Made by a program: the position numbers and the translations under genes
The notes under the pieces: model-generated
Told to the model about the DNA's origin: nothing
What the model saw: the letters and a program-made list of their open reading frames with translations, nothing else
Database searches by the model: none
NCBI RefSeq assembly: GCF_000330505.1
Contig: NW_004443556.1
Location: forward strand, 70,650 to 134,649
Direction of reading: 5' to 3'
From: Entamoeba invadens IP1
Lineage: Eukaryota > Evosea > Mastigamoebida > Endamoebidae
DNA: 64,000 nucleotides
In this document: positions 32,024 through 44,412 of the stretch, piece after piece
Position numbering within the stretch: position 1 is the first letter of the stretch
Layout of the letters: each line of letters opens with the position of its first letter

Positions 32024-35000
32024 ACGTATTCTTTTGTGTTGATATTCGTTGTACTGACAAGCGCTTTCGAGTGTTTGCCATATTCTACAGTCTGTGAAGG
32101 GGGTTATACAATCGATGCAGTCAAAGTCGAACCGTCTTTATGCAACACAATTAGAGTGTATGATGCTTTCAAGTTAACAAAAGAATGTGTGTCACAAATT
32201 TCTTACCCAGCAAAATTTATAGTGTCACATGCCGCTTGTGTCGATCTAATTTTTGAACAGAATGTTACTGAATATATCGACGAGTTTATATTGGAAGATT
32301 ACTCTTCTGCCACTTTTAAAAAATCGTTCGATGTATTTCAATTCAAAGCGATCAACCCTGGAATACATTCCCAACTTATTTTTTACGAGTATCAACTCTA
32401 CGAAAATATGGACATCAAAACACCACATTCACTCACTTTAAAATACACCAATGGAGTAACTTTCATTGACTCAACAGTCACAAACAACGCAAATATAATA
32501 GAAGTGACTGGCACACTTACTTTTATTAACTCGACGTTTATAAATACGGAATTCCTCGAGTTATCAGCAACGAACATAACATTCGAAAACTCAGTGTATG
32601 ACTTTAGAAATGAAATGGATGTGTATTATGATCAGCCGAAGATATCAACAAGCAATTTGAACTTCTTGGGTACCTCCACTGGTAATTTCACAACAGGTGT
32701 GTTAAACAATATCAACAATGTTTATTTGTTTGGAAGTTCTCAACTCAATTACATGAAAGAAGACAATCAAAACGATTTGATATTCAACTTGACTCTTCAA
32801 GATCACTCAACGTTTCATATCTTTGGCGAATATCAAGTGGGTTCTTCGTATATGGAAGTCATTGGACATTCAACTTTATATATTGAGGAAGATGCTGTTT
32901 TATCCCAAAGCAGCACAACAATATCTGGCACCGTTTTTACAATATGTGAATATGCTACAGTCCATGTTTTGGGTTCAATTAGTTCTTTTAGTGCTATTTT
33001 AATTAAAGATAACGCATCTTTATATCTGAACGGACATTCAGCAACAGGGATTTATCCAAAGAAAATTAATATCACAATGTGTGGAAATTCGTATTTGGAG
33101 GTTGGTGGATCTGTACAATTACTATCAGAGAATTTAACGCTGTTTGACAATGCAAGAGCTGTATTTAAGGACAATATGAGTGTGTATGTCTTTATATTTT
33201 CTTTGTTTGACTCATTTCAAGGCATGTTGTTATTTCTTCACAACAACTCTTCTTTATATTTTGATGTGTATGACAAGACACATAGTGTCGATGGAATAGT
33301 ATCAACTGTTATGTACGATACCTCAAAAATTGTATTTCATGGGAGAAACCACGGGTTTTTGTATCGAGTTGACATGAACGACAACTCAATGATCGAAATA
33401 AAAGACTCAATTGATGTGACGTTGACTCACGTACATCTTAACGACAATTCAATAATAAAGGTATCAGATACCTCAAAAGTTATTCTTGCTAATTTGGAGT
33501 CGTCTTCGACATCAAGAATAGTGTTCAATGGAGAAGGGAAAATGTCATTGAGATGTTCCAATGGTGAATATGTTGATGATTGTTTATTTGAAGAGAGTGT
33601 AATCAACTTCAACGGGTTTCCTTTCGACTTTACAAACATTTCGTTACATAGCACACCACTCAATTTATATGCAACAGAATTACACTTTGATGACTCGACA
33701 CTCAATAACACTATATTGCCAATAGATAGATGTATTAATATTATCTCAATTGGTGACGATGCCACAATACCAACATTTACTAATAAACATTTCTACACGT
33801 TGTTTGATAAACACTTGGTGAGATATTGCCCAGACTCCTTTGATAGAAACACGGAAAAGACGTATTGTTCTCTCATTGATGAGCAATGGAACAATAAGCA
33901 CTTGTTTGATCGAAATTACCCATTCGACCAAGCCCATTGCCCATATAACAACGTCGAAGTCGTGACTTTTTTAAATCGCGTTGTAATTGGTAACCAAAAA
34001 GTGTTGGCAAAATTTCTTAATGAGACGAATTTGGTGTTTAGTGTAGTGACCACTAATGTTCAAAAAGTTTCTGGATTGCTCAGAGAAGTCACTTTTCCGT
34101 CTGGAGTTGTTATTAAAAGTTTGTGTTCTGTCATTGAAAATGTGGCAGTCGAATTACTCTCAAATGGATCATATAGCTATTCGTCCATTTGTAAAATGTT
34201 TGTTGGTACAAATGACTCGACGAATTCAGACACACAAAAAGTGAGTGAAATAAAAGGAGTCTCAGAGAGTGGATATATTGTTATTGATGAAGAAACAATT
34301 ATTGCATCAACAGACTTTGGACTACTTATTTACATCTCAAACCAACTTAAACCTTCCACTATAACAACTACTTTTAATTCAAATATTCTGGTTATTGGGA
34401 ACATCGGATTTTACGTCAATGAAGAGTTGTGCACATATGGTCGTGTTACATCGACCTTATCCGAGTGTTATAAATATGACAAACTTCGATGTGATGATGG
34501 ATATTATGTCAGTGAAATGAGTTGTGTGAAGTGCACGTCCAATTGTATAAAGTGCACTGAATTTGAGTGCATATTATGTGCTGACAATTATATACTCAGT
34601 GGAAGTGTCTGTGAAAAAAAACCAACGAGTTGTCTTGTTGCTCGCAACAATTTCTGTTTTGAATGTAAAGATACATATTCACAAATGGGTACAACATGTC
34701 TGAATACATCACCACTCCCCAATTGCACAATAAGTCGGAACAATTTATGTGTGAAATGTTCTTCTGATTTAATGGTTATTAAAGACGGAGTTTGTGTACA
34801 ATATGACAAAGCGATATTAACAACCAAATTTTCTGTTGTGGCGTGTGAAATTGGGTACTACACATTCAATGGTACATGTCACAAATGTTCTGATAAACAT
34901 CAGAACTGTTTGATGTGTGATTTGACAAAGTGTTATTTATGTGAAAATGGTTATGACATACAAAGTGATGGTTTGTGTAAGAGTCAAAACTGTGAGACAT

Positions 35001-37214
35001 ACAGTTCTATCGACATATGTATTCAATGCAAAGACGGGTACATCTTTGGTGAGTCAAAAAGTGTGAGACTCGGATTAAAAATTGTGTATTACAGTCATTA
35101 TCAACGTGTTACAAATGTGAAGATGGATATTACCTTTCAAATGGTATATGTGTTTCCTTCATTGCAAACTGTATGACTGGAAACAACACGGGGTGTACAC
35201 GGTGTAACTCAGGGTATTATCTTAACACACTAAAACTCTGTGAAAAATGCCAATCAAATTGTTTAACATGTGGGACGTCTCCTTCAAACTGTCTTTCGTG
35301 TGATGAGAACACCTTTCTCTCCGAAAACAAGTGTGTGACATCGTCAAAGTACAACAACACATGCGACAGATACACATCAAATGGATTTTGTGTGCATTGC
35401 ATCTCTGGGTATTATTTATATCAAGACTCATGTCGAGAGTGCTTGTCCTCCTGTGACATATGTAGTAACAAATATTACTGTATAACATGTAAAGACGGGT
35501 ACTTCATGTCATCCTTTGGAGAGTGTTTAGATAATAAACAGGCTGGAGCATGTTCAGTGAACGTTTCTACATCTCTTGGGTGTATTCGTTGTGATCCCGG
35601 AAACTATTTAAATGGACGGCAGTGTATACCATGTACTCTCGGATGTATTTCTTGTGACTCAACCAAGTGTTTCACGTGTTATGACAAATTTGTATTACAA
35701 GATGGCAAGTGTGTGTCTTATTACTTTGTATCAAATTGTCTTTCTGCACACGACGGACAGTGTTCCTCATGTTCCTTTTGGTATACTCCTGACCGTAACG
35801 GTTCATATTGTGAACGATCTGCAGTGTGGTGGGTGATACTTCTAATAGTAATAGTTTGTCTCGCACTTATTAGTATAATTGTAGTAGTTATAGTTCATAT
35901 CCTCTACAGAATCATATCAAAGTATGTTCGAAATAGAAACTTGGACGATTTGGTCTTCGACATATCACAAACGGGTGTCCTCACGCATGAGCTCATTCAA
36001 GGCCTTTATACCAATGTGAGTCAAATCATCTTCGACGGGGATAATACACAACTCCCCGTCTTCAAAGAGTCTGTAACAAGCTTTGTCCTTGCTAATAAAG
36101 GAAAACAAACTGTTCGTGTACAAGTCAAAGGCCGGAGGAACAAATATCGGTATACCATCGAAGTGACTCCCCCAGTAGTGTTACTCAAAAGGGATCAAGC
36201 GTGCCAATTCACTGTTCTAGTGGAGCCAAAGTGTACCTGTCGCATTAACGACGTCATTTCCATCTTCATCAACGATATAAAGAAACCAAAAGGAGAGAAT
36301 GTGACACTTCCAGTGCTTGCAGAGTCGGCGATGTCCTCGTTTTTAGACCAAACGGAAATTGAAGTCAAGCGTCTAGTTGGGGAAGGGACCTTTGGGAAAG
36401 TCTTTCTTTGTGTCTTCCGTGGCCAACACGTCGCTCTCAAAGTGATGAAACAAATTAACATAGAACAGCAGTCGCCCGACGAATTTAATAAAGAGATTGA
36501 AATGCTGACTAAATTTCGCTGTGACCAAATTATTCATTTCTTTGGAAGTGTTCGCATGGCAAGAATCGTTGGATTAGTCGTCGAATATGCGCCTCTTGGT
36601 TCATTACGGAACATTTTCATGAACAAAGAGATCGACGAAGTGTGCGACAAGATGAAAGTCAAATTCATGATTGATACGACTCAAGCACTCCTCTATTTAC
36701 ACACTAATGGTGTTCTTCATAGAGATGTCAAACCAGACAATGTCCTTGTCTTCAATAAAACAAGTATCATCACTACTAATGTTAAATTGTCGGACTTTGG
36801 GTCGTCGAGAAACATCAATTTGTTCTTGTCAAATATGTCATTCACGAAAGGAATAGGTACACCAGTTTGTTTGTGTGTTGTTTCATAAGATTGAGTAATG
36901 AATAGGTCTATATGGCACCAGAAATATATAACAAGAACAAATACAGTCAAGCAGCGGATGTCTACGCACTCGGAATAACTCTATTGGAATGCATGAAATG
37001 GGACGAAGCTTATGAAAACAAAACTTTTGTCTATTCATTCCAAATACCAGACTTCATTAACAAAGGAAATCGACTCCCAAAGCCAGCGAATGTCTCAAAC
37101 GAAATGTTTGCAATCGTCCAAGCATGCTGGGACCAAACTCCAAAGAACCGTCCAACAACACAAACAATCTTAGAGCGCTTAAATCAAATAGAAGAGAAAC
37201 TCCCAATGTTCTAA
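32024..37214 (+). CDS. Cysteine-rich transmembrane receptor kinase (TMK-like), probably disrupted
   Basis: A hydrophobic signal-like stretch (SFVLIFVVLTSAFEC) opens the frame, but there is no in-frame ATG; the codon just ahead is ACG at 32024. About 750 residues follow with recurrent short Asn/Asp/Ser-rich repeats ending in hydrophobic pairs, likely a beta-helix. Furin-like CxxC repeats run from about 34480 to 35810. One base is missing in an A-run near 35060. A membrane span (WWVILLIVIVCLALISIIVVV) is at about 35825. The kinase (36360-37200) has GEGTFG, VALKVM, HRDVKPDN, DFGSS and, after a 41-nt GTTTG intron (36865-36905), APEIY. Entamoeba TMKs are surface kinases implicated in sensing and phagocytosis. 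The catalytic residues are intact, but the start and frame are not. Confidence 0.8.
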
Positions 37215-37311
37215 TGTGGGGTATACAACAATAGTTTGAGTGTTTTGTATTTTATTCGTTTTACTATCTATATATTGTTAATCTTTCTATTATAATAGTT
37301 TAGTTAATATC

Positions 37312-37388
37312 ATATAATAATAATATAATAATATAATAATATAATAATATAATAATATAATAATATAATAATATAATAATATAATAAT
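37312..37388. repeat. 8-bp tandem repeat (ATAATAAT)n, about 9 copies
   Basis: A nearly perfect short tandem repeat downstream of the receptor kinase. AT-only short tandem repeats are common in Entamoeba spacers; no function is implied. Confidence 0.85.
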
Positions 37389-37531
37389 TATAAAACTATC
37401 ATTTACAATAAAATAATTAAAACAATAGAATGATGATATCAAGTAATTAAAGAATAAAAAAAACGTCACCCAAAAAGAATTAGAAATAGTTAAAAAATAA
37501 GAAAACTAAATAATACCAGAAAAGAGGCGAA

Positions 37532-39004
37532 ATGGTCTTATCACAACTTGGATCAAGTATCGTGAATGCTCTTCGTAAGATGACGACATCTACTGTCCTT
37601 GACGAGGAAGTCATTAACACGCTTCTTAAAGAGATTGAAGCGTCTTTGCTCTCAGAAGATGTGAACCCGAAGTTAATAGCTGGGATGGTGACGAACATCA
37701 AAAGTCGTATAAACGCGACAGACATTCCGGAAGGTGTCGACAAGAGAAGATTAATCAAAGACTCTGTGTTTGAAGAGTTGATCAATTTGGTTGATCCGAA
37801 AACGGAGCCATTCAAACCCAAAAAGGGGAAAACGTCTGTGTTAATGATGGTTGGTTTACAAGGCGCTGGTAAGACAACGACAATAACAAAGCTTGCGTTG
37901 TATTACAAAAATCGCGGGTACAAACCATCTGTTGTCTGTGCCGATACGTTCAGAGCCGGAGCGTACGAACAACTCCAGATGAATGCAAAGAGAGCGGGTG
38001 TCCCATTCTTCGGAATTAAAGACGAGTCGGATCCCGTCAAAGCTGCTTCCGCCGGTGTGAAGGTGTTCAGGAAAGAGAAGAACGACATCATTTTGGTCGA
38101 TACCTCTGGAAGACACAAACAAGACACGGAGCTCTTTAAGGAGATGCAAAGTGTGAAGAGTGCGATTAACCCCGATAACGTGATTTTCGTGATGGACGGA
38201 GCGATTGGGCAGGCCGCATTCGCACAAGCAAAGGCCTTCCACGACGCAGTGGACGTCGGGAGTGTTGTGATCACCAAATTGGATGGTCACTCGAATGGAG
38301 GTGGAGCGTTGAGTGCAGTAGCGGCTACAAAGAGTCCGATAGTGTTTATAGGAACGGGAGAAAAGGTGAATGAGATTGAGGAATTTGATGCAGAGAGTTT
38401 TGTGAGGCGACTTCTTGGGATGGGCGACTTAAAAGGGATCAATAAACTTGCAAAAGACTTTGCGGAGAACCCCGAGTATAAAACGATGATTAAACATCTT
38501 CAAGAAGGATCATTGACGGTGAGGGACTGGAAGGAACAATTAACGAATTTACAGAAGATGGGACAGCTTGGGAATATCATGCAAATGATTGGGTTGAATC
38601 ATCCTATGTTCCAAGGAGGTAATATAGAGAAGAAGTTCAAAGGATTTACTGTGATATTGGATTCAATGACAGACAAAGAACTGGACGGGTCTGCTAAGGC
38701 TATGCTAGCGGACGAAAGTCGAATGAAAAGACTTGCGAAGGGGTCGGGGAGAGATATCAGAGAGGTCGGCGAATTGTTTGAACAAATCAAAATGTTCCAA
38801 GCGATGATAGACAGACTTCCTAAGGCGATGAGAGCACAATTGAGTAATACAAAGAACCCAACGAATGACGCAGATATGATGAATTACATCCAAAAAATGA
38901 TGCCGAAAAACGCAAACCAACAACAAATACAACAAATGGTGAAACAAATGCAACAATCGATGGGAATGGGTATGGGCGGTCAAATGAAAAAAGGTAAGAA
39001 ATGA
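37532..39004 (+). CDS. SRP54: Signal recognition particle 54 kDa subunit
   Basis: An intact 490-residue protein from ATG 37532, the normal length for SRP54. The N domain is helical (residues 1-90). The G domain has GLQGAGKTT at 108-116, DTFRAG, DTSGRH near 190 and TKLDGH near 248, all hallmark SRP-GTPase motifs. The C-terminal M domain begins near 300 and ends Met/Gln-rich (VKQMQQSMGMGMGGQMKKGKK-like), as needed to bind signal sequences and SRP RNA. It works in the cytosol with the SRP receptor to deliver ribosome-nascent chains to the ER. It is not the receptor alpha subunit, which has a longer N-terminal X domain. Confidence 0.95.
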   Translation: MVLSQLGSSIVNALRKMTTSTVLDEEVINTLLKEIEASLLSEDVNPKLIAGMVTNIKSRINATDIPEGVDKRRLIKDSVFEELINLVDPKTEPFKPKKGKTSVLMMVGLQGAGKTTTITKLALYYKNRGYKPSVVCADTFRAGAYEQLQMNAKRAGVPFFGIKDESDPVKAASAGVKVFRKEKNDIILVDTSGRHKQDTELFKEMQSVKSAINPDNVIFVMDGAIGQAAFAQAKAFHDAVDVGSVVITKLDGHSNGGGALSAVAATKSPIVFIGTGEKVNEIEEFDAESFVRRLLGMGDLKGINKLAKDFAENPEYKTMIKHLQEGSLTVRDWKEQLTNLQKMGQLGNIMQMIGLNHPMFQGGNIEKKFKGFTVILDSMTDKELDGSAKAMLADESRMKRLAKGSGRDIREVGELFEQIKMFQAMIDRLPKAMRAQLSNTKNPTNDADMMNYIQKMMPKNANQQQIQQMVKQMQQSMGMGMGGQMKKGKK

Positions 39005-39077
39005 ATTCTTTTTTTAATTAAATTTGAGTCTTTATTTGAGGTTTTTCTTATTGAATGAAACTTTTTGAGTTCATTGA

Positions 39078-40691
39078 ATGCTTTCGAAAATCGACGCTTA
39101 TCACTTGATGATCATTTCAAAGTACTTTGTGACTATAAACGACTTTATTCATGTCCAATTGGTATGTAAAAAGTACAAGGACACTTTGGATAAGTTCCAT
39201 TATAATCCAATTCCACTTACTTTGAAAACCATTTCGTATTTCCCAAATCTAGAAACACTCCATCTCTATACAAAAGAAGACGAATCGTTTGGTTTAAATT
39301 TACTTCCTTATCAATGTACACCGAAGAAAAAATCAAAAGGAAAACAAAAAAATTATTCTTTTTATAAAATCGTCATTTGGTTTCGTGTTTTCTATGAATT
39401 GACATTCAAAAAATCAAAAGTTGATATTGAGTTTAAACAAGTGTGTTATAAAGATATGTCAAGTACGAATTTAAAAACAATTCCTCAAAATGTAACCGCA
39501 CTTGTAAAAGAGTGTTTCTTGCAACAAAAAACACTGCAGACAATCGATATCCCATCTACAGTCACTTCTCTTGGTAAAAAGTGTTTCTGCGGTTGTGACT
39601 TAACTTCAATTACTCTTCCTCCACACATTAAAAAGATGAAGAGATTGTGTCTCAGCAATAATCAAAATTTAGAATCAGTAATAATACCATCGTCTGTGTC
39701 TTATATTGGAGAGATGTGTTTTGGTAAATGTGTTTCACTGAAGTGCATCACACTACCTACAACACTTCTGTCTCTTCCAATTGGAATATTTGAAGAATGT
39801 CGTTCTTTAAAAAGTGTGAAACTTCCACCAAATATAACATCCTTTGATGCCCTTTGTTTTACTCATTGCAATGCTCTCAATTTTCTTGATATTCCAACTA
39901 CTGTTGTAAGCATAGGGGTTTCATGTTTTGAGTTTTGTAATTCGCTCAGTACAATTGAATTACCAAACAGCGTTACTTGTATTAAAGAAAAATGTTTTGC
40001 AAATTGCACTTCTTTAAGTTCTTTTCAAGCTCCAAGTCAAATGACTAAGCTCGATGATAGCTTATTTATGTCTTGTGAATCACTAACTAATATCAGCATG
40101 TCTGCAAACATTAAAGAGATACGTATGAAGTGCTTCAAAAGGTGTATAAATTTGAGTACCATCGAGTTACCCAAAGCATTGGTAACACTTGAAGATTTGT
40201 GTTTTGAGGAGTGCAAAGCTTTGATGGAAATTGTCATTCCAGAGAGTGTTACAAAACTGTCTAGACAAGCATTTTCAAATTGTTATTCATTGAAGAAAGT
40301 TGTTATGGGAAATCAAATAACAGAAATACCAGACAAATGTTTTCTTGGATGTACATCACTTGAAACTATCATTTTTCCTTCGTCAGTCAAAGAGTTTGGG
40401 TGTTCTGCTTTTGAGCAGTGCAACTCTCTGAATACCATTAAAATCCCAGACACAGTCACTTTAATTGGGGAAATGTGCTTTTTTAAATGTAAATCATTGG
40501 AGAATGTTAAATTGCCTAAGAATTTAATAACATTGGGATATTCGTGTTTTGAAGCATGTGAAGCTCTTTCCCATGTTGAAAATCCAAGTAACATCGAATT
40601 TTTCGATCGAAGTTGTTTCGCATATTGTTACTCTCTACAGTTGAAATATAAGAAAGCTAAAAAAAGGTGGGAAACTGATGATGACAATTAA
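39078..40691 (+). CDS. BspA-type leucine-rich-repeat protein
   Basis: The 537-residue protein starts at ATG 39078. The first 60 residues (LMIISKYFVTINDFIHVQLVCKKYKD) look F-box-like and are typical of the N-terminus of Entamoeba BspA proteins. From about residue 130 to 525 there are some 16 repeats of about 23 residues, of the form LxxIxIPSSVxxIGxxCFxxCxSL (LRR_5). A large BspA-like family exists in Entamoeba and Trichomonas; some members are surface-exposed though they lack a signal peptide, as here. The exact role is unknown. Codon composition matches its neighbours and no break is seen. Confidence 0.9.
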   Translation: MLSKIDAYHLMIISKYFVTINDFIHVQLVCKKYKDTLDKFHYNPIPLTLKTISYFPNLETLHLYTKEDESFGLNLLPYQCTPKKKSKGKQKNYSFYKIVIWFRVFYELTFKKSKVDIEFKQVCYKDMSSTNLKTIPQNVTALVKECFLQQKTLQTIDIPSTVTSLGKKCFCGCDLTSITLPPHIKKMKRLCLSNNQNLESVIIPSSVSYIGEMCFGKCVSLKCITLPTTLLSLPIGIFEECRSLKSVKLPPNITSFDALCFTHCNALNFLDIPTTVVSIGVSCFEFCNSLSTIELPNSVTCIKEKCFANCTSLSSFQAPSQMTKLDDSLFMSCESLTNISMSANIKEIRMKCFKRCINLSTIELPKALVTLEDLCFEECKALMEIVIPESVTKLSRQAFSNCYSLKKVVMGNQITEIPDKCFLGCTSLETIIFPSSVKEFGCSAFEQCNSLNTIKIPDTVTLIGEMCFFKCKSLENVKLPKNLITLGYSCFEACEALSHVENPSNIEFFDRSCFAYCYSLQLKYKKAKKRWETDDDN

Positions 40692-41290
40692 AAACTTTTT
40701 GAAAATCATAAGCAAAATTTTTTTTTGAAGTATTTGTTCAGTATTTTTTAATTACAGCTTTACATTTTTAAAAAATCGTTCACTTTAAAATTTTGATTTC
40801 ATGTAAAAAACACTGGAAGGTTTTATTCAGTTGAACTGTTTTAAACAATTGGAGTATATAGTACCCCAAATAACAATAATAATTATATTAATTCTGTTTA
40901 ATAAGAAACCATTGTATTATAATAAAGGATAATTTTAATTTATTTTCTAGAGTCATTCAAACAACGTTGTCTGATCACTAAAGGTTGTCTTTTTCTTGTT
41001 TTTTTACTGATTGAAAGAACATTCTTATTGATACTTTTATAATGACATTTTTTAAATAATTTAACAAGTTATTTTGAAAAAAAATAAATAATCCAAAAAT
41101 TTAAGTATTTTTAACGCATTTTAAATCATTTTTTCTTTACAACGAACACTAAATTCGAATTGCTTATCAATGTAATTTAATCTTTTTTAATCAATTTTTA
41201 TTTTAAAAAAAAATTATTTAACAACAAAAAAGAAAAATCAATGAAAAATATATTTTACTAAAAAATCACGAACTTGTAATTATCAAATTA

Positions 41291-43462
41291 ATGGAAGCAC
41301 TACCACCATCTTCCTATATTAATTTAACATATTTTACATCACGGCGACTCGACTTTAATGATTTATTGACTCCAATAAATAATTGTGAGTACAAACACAC
41401 AACTTATGAATTTTTTGGGAAACAACTTGATACAATAACAAAACAATTCTTCCCTTTATTTAATTGTTGTGTTTATAATTACAACAATGTGATGAATTAT
41501 TCAGTTGTTTATATAGAAGATGCAATCAGTGACAGCCAAAATGAAATTAATTATTTAAACTCTCTTATCGAAAAATGTCAAATATTGATTGATTGGATCA
41601 CCAAAGCAATTAATGTTACACAACACACACTTGGTTGTTTAAATTATTTGAATCAGTTTGCCATTCCTCGTGCAGGGTTTAATCAATTATACAACTTTCT
41701 CGTGTTAAATAATATACCACTTCCAGGAGAAAGAAATGTGGCACCACCAGAGCAAGAAATTTTGTTATTCCAAAACAACGACCATATTATTAATGACCTG
41801 GAAATTGCAAACAATGAAGATGTTATTCAATGTCTTCCAACCCAACAAAAAGATTCACAAGTTGACTGTGAAGAAAATGAAGACAATGAACGTTCGGAAT
41901 CTTCCGTTTCAATGCAATCAATGGACTCTGAGTGCAACAATGACCCCCCAAATAGAAAAACTGTTAAATGACGACGAATTTGATTGCGGGGGATTGGAAT
42001 TGTATTTAGAAAAAATGGGATATCGAAACGAATTGGTCTACGTAACGAACGCGACTTTGAGATTTTTGGGACTCCCAAGAAATGTTAACGCAGTAAACAG
42101 AAGGCAACGAATGTTTAGAATGCATGAATATATGTCTAAAAAGTTCAATTTTATAACTTACACTTTGATGGCGAGTATTACCTCCAACATATCTGCAGAT
42201 GTTTGGGGGAGGCAAATACGTCGTGCAAAGACGCTTCCGGGAAAATCGGGAAGAAAGGGAGTGTTTTCAGATGAAGAAAAAGATGCTTTGATTAAACAAA
42301 TTAAAGAAAGTGAAAAAAATAAAGTACCAATGAGTTACAGTGATTTAATGCTTTTTATTGTGACAACACTGTGTCGAGAAGATGTAACAAAAAATTCTCT
42401 CTATCACTTCGTTGCAACAGACAAACGTATTAAAACAGTAACCGGAAAGTGTATGGAAATTGAACGCGTTGAAGTTGAACCCGAAAAAATTAAAACTTAC
42501 TTTAAACTCTTATCAGAAAACGTTACTGGAGTACCAATAGCATTTATTTTTAATGGAGACGAATCTGGCTTCCAGCAGTGGGCCGATAAAATGGATAGCG
42601 TTGTTATTGTATCTTCAGATGAGACAAGAGATGTGGTTAACATTCCTATTTCACGCAATGGTAACAGAACTAGTATGCTTGGAGTGGTGTGTATGGATGG
42701 TTCTGCGTTACCTCCATATTTTATAGTTTCTACTAAAAGTGTTGAAAGGGAACTTGTAGAAAATGGAGTGACCAAGAAAAATGCCATTTTAAAATACTCA
42801 AAAAAGGCATTTATGAACACTTATCTATTCGAGGATTGGCTTGAAAATGTGTTTGTTAAAATATTAAACGAAAAAAGAAAAATGTTTGATTATTATGGTG
42901 TGGCCATATTCATCATTGATGGTTATGGTTCGCATTTGAGTCGACATTCGGTGAATATAATGTCCAGAAATAACATTCGTGTCATGCTCATGCCGAGTCA
43001 TTCGTCGCATTTATTGCAAGTTCTCGATGTTGCCGTGTTTGCCAACCAGAAAAGAGTGTGTGAATCTGAAAAAAGTTTCATGAAAGATTCGTTTTCTTCT
43101 TTGTCTTATCAATCACTTCAAATTCTATCAATAATAAACTCTTGGCAAAAAGCCACAACCACAAAAAATGTTATTGCAGCGTTTGTTGCTTGTGGTTTAG
43201 TTCCAAGACTATCGACATTATGAATGTTGTGTGTGAGATTGTGCCAAAGTCTTGTTCCAAAATTGATTGGTTTTTTGACGAAGAAGAAATAAATGTGTGT
43301 AAAAACAGGCTTCTTCTTGAAGGGTTCAGTGAAAGATTGGCAATGAAAAAGGTATTAAAAACTTTGAGACAAGAATCTCGGAAACGTGACAACTCAAAAC
43401 TAGAAGAACCATATGGCTTTATCCTGTTCAAAAACGAGAGAGTAAAAATTACACAACTTTGA
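41291..43462 (+). pseudogene. pogo/Tigger-like transposase with two frameshifts
   Basis: ATG 41291 starts a 226-codon N-terminal frame of unknown fold that ends after an acidic Ser/Glu-rich stretch. A slip in the C-run near 41943-41948 moves coding into the next phase, to 43223. That part has a CENP-B/Tc5-like helix-turn-helix segment (FSDEEKDALIKQIKE) and a DDE_1 core: FNGDESGFQQW, FIIDGYGSHLS and HLLQVLDVAVF, with 35 residues between the second and third Asp. A second shift near 43205-43225 puts an acidic/basic tail (WFFDEEEIN, KKVLKTLRQESRKRD) in another phase. Either the copy is dead, or one shift is real ribosomal frameshifting, which the sequence does not demand. Confidence 0.8.
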
Positions 43463-43765
43463 TAATGATTATTTAATTTATTTCATTTATTATTAATAGT
43501 TTAAAATGTTATTAGATAAATTATTTTTATGTTATTAAAAATATAGTTTTATTAATTAAACGTTTAAATACATTTTTTTCTGAAGGGTTGGTTTCAGTGT
43601 TAGGTCAAACTTTTTAAAGACATTAACATTTGTGTTTTGAAGGTCTGTTTTATTTGTTTTATTCCATTGCAACACATTGACAAATTACGTTATTTATTCT
43701 GTCTTTATATTAACGAGAAGATTGAATTATGAATAATGTGTTATATTTATACTCCTCCATTAAAT

Positions 43766-43915
43766 ATGGACCCATCTAACCATGTAAATATTTCGCTCGG
43801 TCTTCAATTTACTGAGTATTTCCACAACTTCCCATTATTTAATTATTATCAAATTGAACTTTCTCATAGTTTATTTACTCTCATCTTGAGATCGTTCGTT
43901 TGGCGGGGTTTTTGA
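43766..43915 (+). other. Short open frame (49 aa) in the 3' part of the pogo-like element
   Basis: ATG 43766 to TGA 43913-43915. The local sequence is richer in G+C than the surrounding DNA, and the peptide is well mixed (MDPSNHVNISLGLQF...). It could be a captured exon fragment or chance. No family recognised. Confidence 0.2.
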
Positions 43916-44412
43916 ACAAGGCATTAAAATGTGTCCGAGTAATAAATGAATCTTTTAATTTTATTTTGTAGTTCTTTTTATAAAGTTAATAATTTAAAAT
44001 ATTTTTTAAATAAAAAATATTTTTTTATTTTTTGTTACAATTCTCAATAGTTTGTGGAATGTTCTTGAAATTTTGGAATATTTTCGATGAGACAACGTTG
44101 TTTGACTGACTCTAGAAAAAAAATTGTTGAATTTTTTTATATCTTTCTATATTTATCAAATTATTTTTATAATACTTTGATAAGTAAAATCAATTATTAT
44201 AATAAAAGTTGTAATTTAAGAACTTTTGCTGGTTTTATCATAAATTTTGAAAAGTAGTTGGACTTTATTTTAATGTTTTTTAAAATTCGAAAATCGATTT
44301 TTAAGAGTAAATATTCCCATTTTCAATTTCTAGAAATTGGTTTGAATGTAACTTTAAAGCATTTTTCTTTTATAAAAACCAAGATGAAACAAGAAATTAA
44401 AAAGCGATTGAG

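Larger units (their letters stand above)
40950..44112 (+). mobile_element. pogo/Tigger-like transposon with 28-bp TIRs
   Basis: The left end reads GAGTCATTCAAACAACGTTG and the right end, inverted, reads GAGTCAGTCAAACAACGTTG, both followed by TCTnATC. Flanking TA dinucleotides lie at 40948-40949 and 44113-44114. Each TIR contains the palindrome ACAACGTTGT. Inside is one frameshifted DDE_1 transposase in the + direction, then about 650 bp of other sequence. Superfamily by transposase: Tc1/mariner, pogo branch. Confidence 0.85.

Noticed and set aside
35048..35093. GTGAGT...TTACAG intron in the receptor kinase
   Set aside because: Removing it leaves the downstream Cys-rich repeats out of phase; a one-base deletion explains the data better.
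37312..37388. CRISPR-like array
   Set aside because: It is a simple 8-bp AT tandem repeat without spacers; the organism is eukaryotic.
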